34,649 nucleotides of DNA, from assembly GCA_009886265.1 (NCBI GenBank), contig QXZR01000108.1, positions 1-34,649 of the forward strand, in the 5' to 3' direction. The stretch comes from Flavobacteriaceae bacterium (GTDB taxonomy: Bacteria > Bacteroidota > Bacteroidia > Flavobacteriales > Flavobacteriaceae). The notes beneath the pieces were generated by a model. That model did no database searches and was not told the DNA's origin. It saw only the letters and a program-made list of their open reading frames with translations. Position 1 is the first letter of the stretch, and the number at the start of each line of letters is the position of its first letter. The translations under genes and the position numbers were made by a program. Below are positions 6,059 to 13,311 of this stretch, in pieces.

Positions 6059-8261
6059 ATACATTATTACACTTATGCTTGGTTGTAGCCTGATGGCACA
6101 ACAAGCAAACACCACACAAGACACACTCACAGCAAATACCGTAGCCCTATCATCTGTTACGGTTAGCGCCCTTAGGGCCAATGAAGATACGCCTATGGCG
6201 TTTACCAATACCTCTGAAGAAGAGTTAAACAAACAAAACTTGGGGAAAGACCTCCCTGTTTTGTTGCGCTTTTTACCCAATGTAGTGACCACTAGCGACG
6301 CAGGTGCTGGGGTTGGATATACTGGAATTAGGGTTCGGGGTAGCGACGCCACACGAGTTAATGTTACCATTAACGGTATTGCTTATAACGATGCCGAATC
6401 GCACGGAACTTTTTGGGTAAATCTCTCAGATTTTGCCTCTTCTGTTTCCGATTTGCAGTTGCAACGTGGCGTGGGCACATCTACCAATGGAGCTGCTGCT
6501 TTTGGCGCCAGTCTCAACATTAATACAACTGAGCCATCACAGGACGCTTATGCATTGTTGTCTTCTAGCGCTGGTAGCTTTAATACCTTTAAGAATACGG
6601 TCAAGTTTTCAACTGGGCTATCCAAAAGCGGATTTGAGTTCAGCGGACGCCTTTCTGGCATAACTTCTGACGGCTACATTGATCGCGCATCGTCTAACCT
6701 TAAAGGTTATTTCTTACAGGGAACCTATAGCAGCGTCAATACCAAAATAAAAGCATTGACCTTTGGTGGTCATGAGCGTACGTATCAAGCTTGGTATGGA
6801 GTCACGGCTGATACGTTATCAGTTAATAGAACCTATAACCCTGCTGGAGAACAGTACGACGAAGCAGGAGTATTGGAAGGCTATTACAATGATCAAGTAG
6901 ATAATTACAATCAAGATCACACCCAATTGCATATTGAACAGCGCCTAAGCAACTCTAGCAGGTTGTCCCTAGGGCTAAATTACACGCACGGCTATGGCTA
7001 CTATCAAGAGTTTTACGATTTGTGGTATGATCAAAATGTAAGTTTTGGAGGAGATACAGATTACGGCTATTTAAAATTACCACCGCTTTCAGTCAATGGG
7101 CAAAGCATAACAGCCACTGAAAACGCAGTGCGTAAGTGGTTAGACAACGATTTTTATGCCGCCAATGTGTTGTATCATTATCAAAAAGGCAAACACAACA
7201 TTAGCGCTGGTGCTTATTACAGTTCTTATGAAGGACTACACTTTGGCGAACTTATGTGGGCCAACAGGGTTGATGTGAATCCAGGTCATCGCTTTTATGA
7301 AAATACAGGTAAGAAAAAGGACGGTAATATCTTTTACAAATGGGATGTATCCGTCAATGAAAAATGGCATTTATATGCAGATGCACAACTTCGCTGGGTA
7401 GACTACAAGGTTAGTGGAGAAGTTGCGGGGCCAGAAAGCTTTACCGTAAACGACGCGCATACATTTTTTAACCCTAAAGCAGGTGTGTTGTATAAACCCA
7501 ATAACAACAACCAATTTTATATCTCTTTTGCCAAGGCACATAAAGAGCCAAACCGCACAGATTTTGAAAATGGTAGCCCTGTCCCAGAAGCATTAGATGA
7601 CTTAGAATTTGGATGGCGCTGGAAAACAGCAGATGCTTTTTTAAACGCAAATATTTATTTTATGAGCTACAAGAACCAACTGGTGCTCACAGGCGCCATT
7701 GACCAAGTGGGTGCACCTATCCGTGCCAATTCTGGAGACAGTTACCGCCGTGGTATTGAGCTAGAAGGCGGATGGAATATTACTTCTAATATAAATTGGC
7801 AAGCCAACGTAGCATGGAGTAGAAATAGGAATAGAGATAAGTTCTTTAAACGCGATGGTGTGTTGCAGTCACTGGGGGATACGCAGCTGGCATTTTCACC
7901 TTCGCTGGTTGCTTCCCAGCAATTAACGTATGCATCAGACAATTGGTCTGTTTCGTTTGTGAGCAAGTATGTGGGAGAGCAGTATATGGGGAATATAGAC
8001 GCCGAACTTTCTAAGCTGGATGGTTATTTGATAAACGACATTCAAGTACAGGCGTTGTTGCTGAATAAGCAAAATGGGCCTAGTCTGAATCTAAACCTAC
8101 ACTTGCACAATATTTTTGATGAGTTGATAAGCTCAAATGGGTATTTCTATACGTATGACGATGATTATTCTGTACCAAATGTTGTGACTACTATTGAAGG
8201 GGTTGGATACTACCCACAGGCAGGGCGCCATTTTATGGCCGGACTTACGCTTACATTTTAA
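6054..8261 (+). CDS. TonB-dependent outer-membrane receptor, probably for thiamine
   Basis: The 735-residue protein has a short signal peptide (MKYIITLMLGCSLMAQQ), a plug domain at about residues 45-160 with the typical stretches LPNVVTTSDAGAGVG, IRVRGSDATRVNVTINGI and RGVGTSTNGAAAFGASLNI, and a long beta-barrel of alternating aromatic strands ending in the outer-membrane-type C terminus MAGLTLTF. Such receptors import scarce ligands using TonB-ExbBD energy. It has no N-terminal carboxypeptidase-like domain, unlike SusC-type receptors, and no SusD partner. Control by a TPP riboswitch immediately upstream points to thiamine or a thiamine precursor as ligand, which fits the PnuC-type inner-membrane transporter encoded just before it. 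Confidence 0.93.
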   Translation: MKYIITLMLGCSLMAQQANTTQDTLTANTVALSSVTVSALRANEDTPMAFTNTSEEELNKQNLGKDLPVLLRFLPNVVTTSDAGAGVGYTGIRVRGSDATRVNVTINGIAYNDAESHGTFWVNLSDFASSVSDLQLQRGVGTSTNGAAAFGASLNINTTEPSQDAYALLSSSAGSFNTFKNTVKFSTGLSKSGFEFSGRLSGITSDGYIDRASSNLKGYFLQGTYSSVNTKIKALTFGGHERTYQAWYGVTADTLSVNRTYNPAGEQYDEAGVLEGYYNDQVDNYNQDHTQLHIEQRLSNSSRLSLGLNYTHGYGYYQEFYDLWYDQNVSFGGDTDYGYLKLPPLSVNGQSITATENAVRKWLDNDFYAANVLYHYQKGKHNISAGAYYSSYEGLHFGELMWANRVDVNPGHRFYENTGKKKDGNIFYKWDVSVNEKWHLYADAQLRWVDYKVSGEVAGPESFTVNDAHTFFNPKAGVLYKPNNNNQFYISFAKAHKEPNRTDFENGSPVPEALDDLEFGWRWKTADAFLNANIYFMSYKNQLVLTGAIDQVGAPIRANSGDSYRRGIELEGGWNITSNINWQANVAWSRNRNRDKFFKRDGVLQSLGDTQLAFSPSLVASQQLTYASDNWSVSFVSKYVGEQYMGNIDAELSKLDGYLINDIQVQALLLNKQNGPSLNLNLHLHNIFDELISSNGYFYTYDDDYSVPNVVTTIEGVGYYPQAGRHFMAGLTLTF

Positions 8262-8362
8262 TCTTAGATAGAAGTTGAGGATTTCATAGTAATAGCTGTA
8301 AATGAACGGGCTTACTAAAAATAGGTTTGATTTATTTTAAACACAAAACGTGCTCATTGGCT

Positions 8363-8788
8363 TTAATTATAAATACGTACCACAGTACCACTCTGTTGAA
8401 CTTTGTAAAATAGCAGGCTATAGGTGGCCCCTTCTGTAAGGGGTTGGCCTGTGGCCAAGCTATACTGATAGTCTTCGCAAGAGCAAGAAGCAGTAGCGCT
8501 AACCAAACCATCAGTTTGTAAGGTAGAACAGCTTTTAAGCTCGTGATTTGGGCAACTGGCTTCCCAAGCCATAATGGTATTGCCATTTAAATTATAAAGC
8601 AGCAAACCTCTTATGCCGTCATTAGGCCAATAAAGGCTGCCGCCTGGATAGCTTAAATTATTAAAAGATGGTAGTGCCAAATTAATAGTCAGGTTAAAAC
8701 TCTTTTCAAGCAAAAACGGGTTGCGTTCTACAGCTGTCTTTGAGCAGCCCAACACCACCAAAAAAACGATAAGTACTATGTATTTCAT
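8363..8788 (-). CDS. Putative lipoprotein with degenerate Rieske-like domain
   Basis: The 141-residue product begins with a lipoprotein signal (MKYIVLIVFLVVLGC; lipid-anchoring Cys15). The C-terminal half has a Rieske-like layout with EASCPNHELKSC around residues 77-87 and SCSCEDYQYSLATGQP around 101-116. Canonical Rieske clusters need CxH and CxxH; here the first box reads CPNH, and the second has Asp/Tyr where the ligand His should be. It therefore probably keeps the fold but not a normal 2Fe-2S centre. I use the ATG at 8788; the TTG at 8803 is unlikely. It stands alone, convergent with the TonB receptor (101-base gap, nothing recognisable in it) and divergent from greA. Function unknown. 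Confidence 0.75.
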   Translation of the reverse strand: MKYIVLIVFLVVLGCSKTAVERNPFLLEKSFNLTINLALPSFNNLSYPGGSLYWPNDGIRGLLLYNLNGNTIMAWEASCPNHELKSCSTLQTDGLVSATASCSCEDYQYSLATGQPLTEGATYSLLFYKVQQSGTVVRIYN

Positions 8789-8818
8789 TCGAAGATTATT
8801 CAAAATTGAGGAAAATTG

Positions 8819-8826
8819 TATATTTG
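8819..8826 (+). promoter_or_regulatory. -7 promoter box of greA
   Basis: TATATTTG matches TAnnTTTG, 46 bases before the greA ATG. No clear -33 TTG is seen. A transcript starting 5-8 bases downstream would begin with the hairpin at 8831-8853. Confidence 0.55.
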
Positions 8827-8830
8827 TCCA

Positions 8831-8857
8831 AATCCCTTACGAATTAAGGGATTTTTT
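8831..8857 (+). terminator. Terminator-like hairpin in the greA leader
   Basis: AATCCCTTA (8831-8839) pairs perfectly with TAAGGGATT (8845-8853) around CGAAT, and the 3' side runs into six T (8852-8857). The structure lies between the greA -7 box and its ATG at 8873. The T-run exists only on the forward strand. It could be an attenuator, a stabilising 5' stem-loop, or a terminator for read-through from upstream. Confidence 0.7.
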
Positions 8858-8872
8858 AACTATACCCCAAAA

Positions 8873-9346
8873 ATGAGTACAGTTTCATATTATACTGCCG
8901 AAGGGCTAAAAAAATTACGTGAGGAGTTAAATCACCTCAAGGACGTAGAGCGTCCTCGCGCTTCTCAAGCAATTGGCGAGGCTCGAGACAAAGGCGACTT
9001 GAGCGAAAACGCCGAATACGATGCTGCCAAAGAAGCACAGGGTATGTTGGAAATGAAAATTTCTAAGATGGAAGAAACCCTTGCCAATGCACGTGTTATT
9101 GACGAGTCGCAGTTGGATGTTTCTAAAGTATTGGTGCTTTCTAAAGTGCGCATTAAGAACCTTGCCAACAATATGGAGATGAATTATACCCTTGTTGCTG
9201 AAAGTGAAGCCGATCTTAAGTCTGGCAAAATTTCTGTGAGCTCTCCAATTGGTAAAGGTCTATTGGGTAAAGAAGTGGGTGATGTCGCAGAGGTCTCAGT
9301 GCCAAACGGTAAAATCAAGTTTGAAATCTTATCCATTGACCGCTAA
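8873..9346 (+). CDS. greA: Transcription elongation factor GreA
   Basis: GreA enters the RNA polymerase secondary channel and stimulates cleavage of backtracked RNA. The 157-residue protein has the N-terminal coiled coil with the acidic tip motif GDLSENAEYDAAKE at residues 41-54, and the C-terminal FKBP-like globular domain with SSPIGKGLLGKEVGDVAEV. The ATG at 8873 (MSTVSYYT) matches usual family starts; a longer reading from 8816 would translate the leader hairpin and is rejected. It is co-transcribed with the HIT gene through a TAATG stop-start overlap. The leader contains a terminator-like hairpin that could control its expression. Confidence 0.97.
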   Translation: MSTVSYYTAEGLKKLREELNHLKDVERPRASQAIGEARDKGDLSENAEYDAAKEAQGMLEMKISKMEETLANARVIDESQLDVSKVLVLSKVRIKNLANNMEMNYTLVAESEADLKSGKISVSSPIGKGLLGKEVGDVAEVSVPNGKIKFEILSIDR

Positions 9347-9741
9347 TGCCGTCTTTATTTAGTCGTATTATCGCTCGTGAACTTCCTGCCTATATTGTGG
9401 CTGAAGACGAACAGCACATAGCCTTTCTAGATATCAATCCCAATGTGTTAGGGCATACCCTTTGTGTGCCAAAAAAAGAGGTTGATAAACTTTTTGATTT
9501 AAGCGCTTCCGAATACCAAGAGCTGATGATGTTTAGCCGTAGTGTGGCTGCTGCACTCAAGCAAGTGGTTTCTTGTAAGCGCATCGGATTAACAGTAATT
9601 GGCCTAGAAGTACCCCACGTTCATGTTCATCTCATTCCTTTAAATGTTATGGCAGACGCAACATTTAAAAAGAAAGTTGCGCCGTCAAAAGAAGAGATGC
9701 AAACGTTAACCCAGCAAATCAGCGCTGTTTTTAAGCAATAG
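9346..9741 (+). CDS. HIT family hydrolase
   Basis: Histidine-triad proteins hydrolyse or transfer nucleoside phosphates, for example phosphoramidates of AMP or dinucleoside polyphosphates. The 131-residue product has the HxHxH catalytic triad as HVHVHLIP at residues 91-98, and the conserved N-terminal segment FSRIIARELPAYIVAEDE and FLDINPNVLGHTLCVPK. It overlaps greA by one base (TAATG). Its last 11 bases overlap the end of the convergent histidine kinase gene. The exact substrate cannot be predicted. The greA-HIT pair is a familiar arrangement in Flavobacteriia. Confidence 0.95.
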   Translation: MPSLFSRIIARELPAYIVAEDEQHIAFLDINPNVLGHTLCVPKKEVDKLFDLSASEYQELMMFSRSVAAALKQVVSCKRIGLTVIGLEVPHVHVHLIPLNVMADATFKKKVAPSKEEMQTLTQQISAVFKQ

Positions 9742-10891
9742 GTAATTGTATCTCAAAGCAGGTACCCGATTCTGAACTGTTAAGCAGTCTTAATTTTCCA
9801 CCGTGATATTGTGCTACAATGCGTTTTGCAAGGGCAAGACCAAGACCCCAACCCCGTTTTTTTGTTGTTACACCAGCTTCAAATACCGAGCGATGTAATT
9901 TTTTAGGAATACCACTTCCGCTATCTTGAATGGATATAAGCGCAGTCTTGTCCCATGATAATTCAATGCTAATTTTGCCTTTTCCACGGATGGCATCTAT
10001 GCTATTTTTGATAAGGTTTTCCAAGACCCAACTCATCAGTTCGGCATTGATGCTCACTTCTTTTTCTTCGCCAATCAAATGTAACTCTAGCTTAATATCC
10101 TTGGGCATACGTATCTGCATATACTCCATTATGTCTTGAATAACAGCGCTTATTTTTGTTTTATTCCTGTTTGGAAGCGATCCAATTTTGGAAAAGCGCG
10201 CACTGATGGTTTCCAAGCGTGTTACGTCGCTTTTTATTTGGTTTAACATTTTTGGGTTTACATCCTCTTCTAATATGGCCAGCCAACCCAGCAAAGATGA
10301 AATAGGCGTTCCCAATTGGTGCGCAGTCTCCTTGGCCATGCCTGTCCATAGTTTGTTTTCAACTGCTTGTTGATTGGTTTTGTAGTAGGCGTAAACCAGC
10401 CCGCCTATAAATACGACAATCAATAAAAAAGCAAAAGGGTAATATCTTAATTGGTAAATGAGGTTGGACTTACCATAATACATTTTTTGATACAAACTGT
10501 CTTTGTATGTAATTTCTATGAGTGTGTGTGCCGCGCCAAATTCCTCTTTAAGCTTCTGGATATAACCCAATGAATCTTGGGCGAGTTTTCGTTGGTTGAT
10601 ATTGTTGGAAAACAACAAGTTGTTTTGGTCGTCAACAACAATCATAGGTATGCTGTTTTCAGCAGTTAGTATTTGAAAAGTCAACGGGTCAATAGGGTTG
10701 TCAAGATCTTTGTTGGAAGCCAGTTTTTGTTGTGCTAAACCCCAAAGCTCCATCTGTTGTTTCTCGTCATCTTCTATGCGCTGAATCAGCTTATAGGTGT
10801 TCCAAAGTGTTATGCCCGCAAAGCCAAGCGCCATTATAAACCCCACCAATCGGATTAGTCGCGGATAAGCCGTTAATGTATTAGCACTCAT
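9731..10891 (-). CDS. Orphan sensor histidine kinase
   Basis: The 386-residue membrane protein has one membrane segment near residues 11-33, an extracytoplasmic sensor region of about 115 residues, a second membrane segment near 151-170, and then a kinase core. The dimerisation/phosphoacceptor box is AKETAHQLGTPISSLLGW with His191, a variant common in Bacteroidota. The HATPase domain shows the N box LENLIKNSIDA, the G1 box DSGSGIP and the G2 box GWGLGLALAKR. No response regulator is adjacent, so its partner is unknown. The gene runs convergent to the HIT gene with an 11-base overlap and divergent from the DUF3127 gene. The signal sensed cannot be deduced. Confidence 0.92.
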   Translation of the reverse strand: MSANTLTAYPRLIRLVGFIMALGFAGITLWNTYKLIQRIEDDEKQQMELWGLAQQKLASNKDLDNPIDPLTFQILTAENSIPMIVVDDQNNLLFSNNINQRKLAQDSLGYIQKLKEEFGAAHTLIEITYKDSLYQKMYYGKSNLIYQLRYYPFAFLLIVVFIGGLVYAYYKTNQQAVENKLWTGMAKETAHQLGTPISSLLGWLAILEEDVNPKMLNQIKSDVTRLETISARFSKIGSLPNRNKTKISAVIQDIMEYMQIRMPKDIKLELHLIGEEKEVSINAELMSWVLENLIKNSIDAIRGKGKISIELSWDKTALISIQDSGSGIPKKLHRSVFEAGVTTKKRGWGLGLALAKRIVAQYHGGKLRLLNSSESGTCFEIQLPIA

Positions 10892-10940
10892 GCCTACGAA
10901 TATAGTGTAATTTCAACGTTTAGATTATCTGCAAATTGAG

Positions 10941-10948
10941 TAGATTTG
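10941..10948 (+). promoter_or_regulatory. -7 promoter box of the DUF3127-aat unit
   Basis: TAGATTTG matches TAnnTTTG, with a weak TTTA 19 bases upstream. The start codon is 88 bases downstream, giving one of the longer leaders of the window. I see no recognisable RNA element in that leader. Confidence 0.4.
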
Positions 10949-11036
10949 TATTGAATTCATCTTGATTTTTAGTTTCAACCATTTTTTAGGGAATAGAAAA
11001 AGTCAATATGAGTTCATTAATAACATTAACCAAAGC

Positions 11037-11399
11037 ATGGAAATTACAGGAAAAATCAAACAAATTGACGAGACAAAAGAATATGGATCCAATGGATTTC
11101 AAAAACGCGAACTCGTTCTAACGACCGAAGAGCAATATCCACAGCATATTTTGATTGAATTTGTGCAAGATAAGTGCAACATACTCAATGCATACAATGT
11201 GGGCCAACGCATTAAAGTGGGTATTAATATTCGCGGGCGCGAATGGCAAAGTCCACAAGGCGAAGTGAAGTATTTTAATTCTATCCAAGGATGGCGTATA
11301 GATGCTATTGATGAGGCTCCAGCACCACCGCCAGCCGCACCACCATTCGAAACCATGCCTGAAACAGATAAAGAAACGCCAGACGACCTACCGTTCTAA
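11037..11399 (+). CDS. DUF3127 family protein with SSB-like acidic C-terminal tip
   Basis: The 120-residue protein has a compact beta-rich N-terminal domain (MEITGKIKQIDETKEYGSNG to NSIQGWRID) recognisable as DUF3127, which looks like an OB-type fold in composition and length. This is followed by a Pro/Ala-rich linker from about residue 96 and the final residues ETPDDLPF. That ending closely resembles the DDDIPF tip by which single-stranded DNA-binding protein recruits repair and replication partners. I start at the ATG at 11037; a reading from 10962 would include 25 untypical residues. It lies 7 bases before aat in the same direction. The function is not established; an SSB-like role is inferred from the tip. 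Confidence 0.8.
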   Translation: MEITGKIKQIDETKEYGSNGFQKRELVLTTEEQYPQHILIEFVQDKCNILNAYNVGQRIKVGINIRGREWQSPQGEVKYFNSIQGWRIDAIDEAPAPPPAAPPFETMPETDKETPDDLPF

Positions 11400-11406
11400 C
11401 AACAAC

Positions 11407-12039
11407 ATGTATCATCTTTCTGAAGCATTGCGTTTTCCTTCACCTCATTTGGCAACGGAAGAGGGGATAGTTGCTGTTGGTGGAGACCTACGGCCAGAAC
11501 GTGTGTTGTTGGCCTATCAAAAAGGTATTTTCCCTTGGTTTGAAAAAGATGATTTTTTAATTTGGTGGAGCCCTGACCCAAGAATGGTGCTCTTCCCCGA
11601 CCAATTGAGAATTTCCAAAAGCATGCGCACTTTTATGCGTAAAAACACCTATGAAATTACTTTCGACAAGGCTTTTAATGAAGTGGTAAAGGCTTGTGCT
11701 CGAGTCAAACGTTTTGGGCAAACAGGTACGTGGATCACACCCGGACTTATGGAAGTTTATGAAACATTACACGAGCAAGGTCACGCACATTCCGTGGAGG
11801 TTTGGGACGGCCCCGAACTTGTAGGCGGGCTCTACGGCATTGATATTGGACAGGTGTTTTGTGGTGAAAGTATGTTTTCCAAATCCAGTAATTCCAGTAA
11901 GTTGGCCTTGATATATCTCGCGCGAGAACTCAAAAAAAACAACTATAAGCTTATTGATTGTCAGGTGCCCACTGCACATTTGGCCAGTATGGGCGCAACG
12001 CCGATTTCCCGAAAAGATTTCCTCAATTACCTAGAGTAG
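11407..12039 (+). CDS. aat: Leucyl/phenylalanyl-tRNA-protein transferase
   Basis: Aat adds Leu or Phe from charged tRNA to proteins with N-terminal Lys or Arg, marking them for ClpS/ClpAP degradation (the N-end rule). The 210-residue product shows family motifs: FPSPHLATEEGIVAVGGDL, YQKGIFPWFE, IWWSPDPRMVL, FGESMF-type FCGESMFS, and LIDCQVPTAHLASMGA. The ATG at 11407 gives a normal N terminus. It follows the DUF3127 gene by 7 bases and overlaps the convergent tag gene by 17 bases. A perfect 7-bp inverted repeat spans its stop codon. Confidence 0.97.
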   Translation: MYHLSEALRFPSPHLATEEGIVAVGGDLRPERVLLAYQKGIFPWFEKDDFLIWWSPDPRMVLFPDQLRISKSMRTFMRKNTYEITFDKAFNEVVKACARVKRFGQTGTWITPGLMEVYETLHEQGHAHSVEVWDGPELVGGLYGIDIGQVFCGESMFSKSSNSSKLALIYLARELKKNNYKLIDCQVPTAHLASMGATPISRKDFLNYLE

Positions 12040-12601
12040 ACACCTCTTTGTGTCTAAAACAACCCACCACATGATCGTTAACCATACCAACGGCTTGCAT
12101 ATGGGCATACATAGTTATCTTTCCAATATATTTAAATCCCCGCTGCTTTAGGTCATTGCTCATCTGTATTGCAAGCGAAGTGGTTTGCGGTAATTCTTTT
12201 TTTTGGGTGTAATGGTTTTGAATAGGGCTCCCATTTGTATAGGCCCACATAAAATCACTAAAACAACCGACCTCCTTTTGAATTTTAATAAAGGACTGTG
12301 CATTTGAAATGGCTGCATTGATCTTCCCTCGATTGCGGATGATGCCCTTGTCTTGCATCAGCCCATCTGCGTCATAGGTTGTCATTTGGGCAATGCGATT
12401 CACGTCAAAGTCATAAAAGGTCTTGCGAAAGTTATCGCGCTTCTGTAAGACCGACCACCAAGATAAGCCCGCTTGGAATGTTTCCAGTAGTAGGGCTTCA
12501 AACAATTTTACATCATCGTAAATGGGAACGCCCCATTCCGTGTCATGATAGGCAATGTAAGTGGGGTTTGCCAAACACCAGTCACAGCGATAAGGTTCCA
12601 T
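12023..12601 (-). CDS. tag: DNA-3-methyladenine glycosylase I
   Basis: TAG removes 3-methyladenine from alkylated DNA, starting base-excision repair. The 192-residue protein carries the zinc ligands expected for the family: Cys6 (in RCDWC), His19 (YHDTEWG), His177 and Cys181 (HVVGC). It also has LLLETFQAGLSWWSVLQKR, read in parts as LLLETFQAGLSW and SVLQKRDNFR, and the FKYIG region. It is the last gene of the ftsX-DUF3098-uppP-truB-tag reverse run; its ATG is 2 bases after the truB stop. Its 3' end overlaps aat by 17 bases on the opposite strand. Confidence 0.96.
   Translation of the reverse strand: MEPYRCDWCLANPTYIAYHDTEWGVPIYDDVKLFEALLLETFQAGLSWWSVLQKRDNFRKTFYDFDVNRIAQMTTYDADGLMQDKGIIRNRGKINAAISNAQSFIKIQKEVGCFSDFMWAYTNGSPIQNHYTQKKELPQTTSLAIQMSNDLKQRGFKYIGKITMYAHMQAVGMVNDHVVGCFRHKEVSTLGN
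12037..12056. repeat. Perfect inverted repeat at the aat/tag convergent overlap
   Basis: TAGACAC (12037-12043) and GTGTCTA (12050-12056) form a 7-bp stem around a 6-base loop, including the aat stop codon. Neither strand has a following T-run, so it is not a standard intrinsic terminator, but it could slow or end transcription or protect 3' ends of the converging mRNAs. Confidence 0.4.
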
Positions 12602-12603
12602 AG

Positions 12604-13311
12604 TCAGGATTTTGCTTCTAAACTATGCAAAAATGCATCAAGTGTCAAGGCGGCTGATAGTGGATAGCTGCCTATGGCAGTTCTTTTTAAGGATGTAAGA
12701 TGCGCTCCACAGCCAAGTTTTTGGCCAAAATCGTGGGCTAGTGAACGAATGTAAGTTCCCTTACTACAGCTAACAGAAAAGCTAACATCTGGCATATTGA
12801 CGTCTGTTAATTCAAAATCGGTAATCTGCACTTCTCTAGATGGGATTTCAATTGTTTTTCCAGCTCTGGCCAGGGTGTACAAACGCTTTCCGTCTTTTTT
12901 TATGGCAGCGTATATGGGTGGTTTTTGTTGAATATTTCCCAAAAAACCAGCACGCACTTCTTCTAGCATTGCAGCGGAAATGTGGTCTGTGGGCTTTGGA
13001 TCGCTGACGCTGGTTTCCAAATCATAAGATGGTGTTGTAGCGCCCAAACGAAAGCTTCCTGTATAGGTTTTGTGCATTCCCATAAATTGCGCAATTTGTT
13101 TGGTCATGCGTCCTGTGCATATTAGCATCAATCCTGTAGCCAAAGGGTCTAAGGTGCCGGCGTGCCCAACTTTGATTTTTTTGATATCAAATTCTTTTCG
13201 AATGGCCCATCGCATTTTGTTTACCACTTGAAATGAAGTCCACGTAAGGGGCTTGTCAATGAGCAAAAGCTGCCCTTCTAAAAATGCTTCTTTTGTGCGT
13301 ATTATATCCAT
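12604..13311 (-). CDS. truB: tRNA pseudouridine(55) synthase
   Basis: TruB makes pseudouridine 55 in the T-loop of tRNAs. The 235-residue protein carries the catalytic motif GHAGTLDPLATG with Asp55, the N-terminal LLLIDKPLTWTSFQVV, the RLYTLARAGKTIEI segment and CSKGTYIRSLAHDFG. It lacks a C-terminal PUA domain, which is common in shorter bacterial TruB. The gene overlaps uppP by 10 bases at its 5' end and is followed after 2 bases by tag. The ftsX-DUF3098-uppP-truB order is characteristic of Flavobacteriia. Confidence 0.97.
   Translation of the reverse strand: MDIIRTKEAFLEGQLLLIDKPLTWTSFQVVNKMRWAIRKEFDIKKIKVGHAGTLDPLATGLMLICTGRMTKQIAQFMGMHKTYTGSFRLGATTPSYDLETSVSDPKPTDHISAAMLEEVRAGFLGNIQQKPPIYAAIKKDGKRLYTLARAGKTIEIPSREVQITDFELTDVNMPDVSFSVSCSKGTYIRSLAHDFGQKLGCGAHLTSLKRTAIGSYPLSAALTLDAFLHSLEAKS

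Noticed and set aside
5960-6370. Reverse-strand open frame of 136 codons covering the riboswitch
   Set aside because: It runs antisense to the conserved TPP riboswitch and the TonB receptor start, and the product resembles no family.
8816-8872. N-terminal extension of GreA from an upstream TTG
   Set aside because: It would translate the leader hairpin and add 19 residues absent from GreA; the ATG at 8873 gives the normal length.
10962-11036. N-terminal extension of the DUF3127 protein
   Set aside because: The extra 25 residues are untypical and start from a non-ATG codon close to the promoter; the ATG at 11037 fits the family start.
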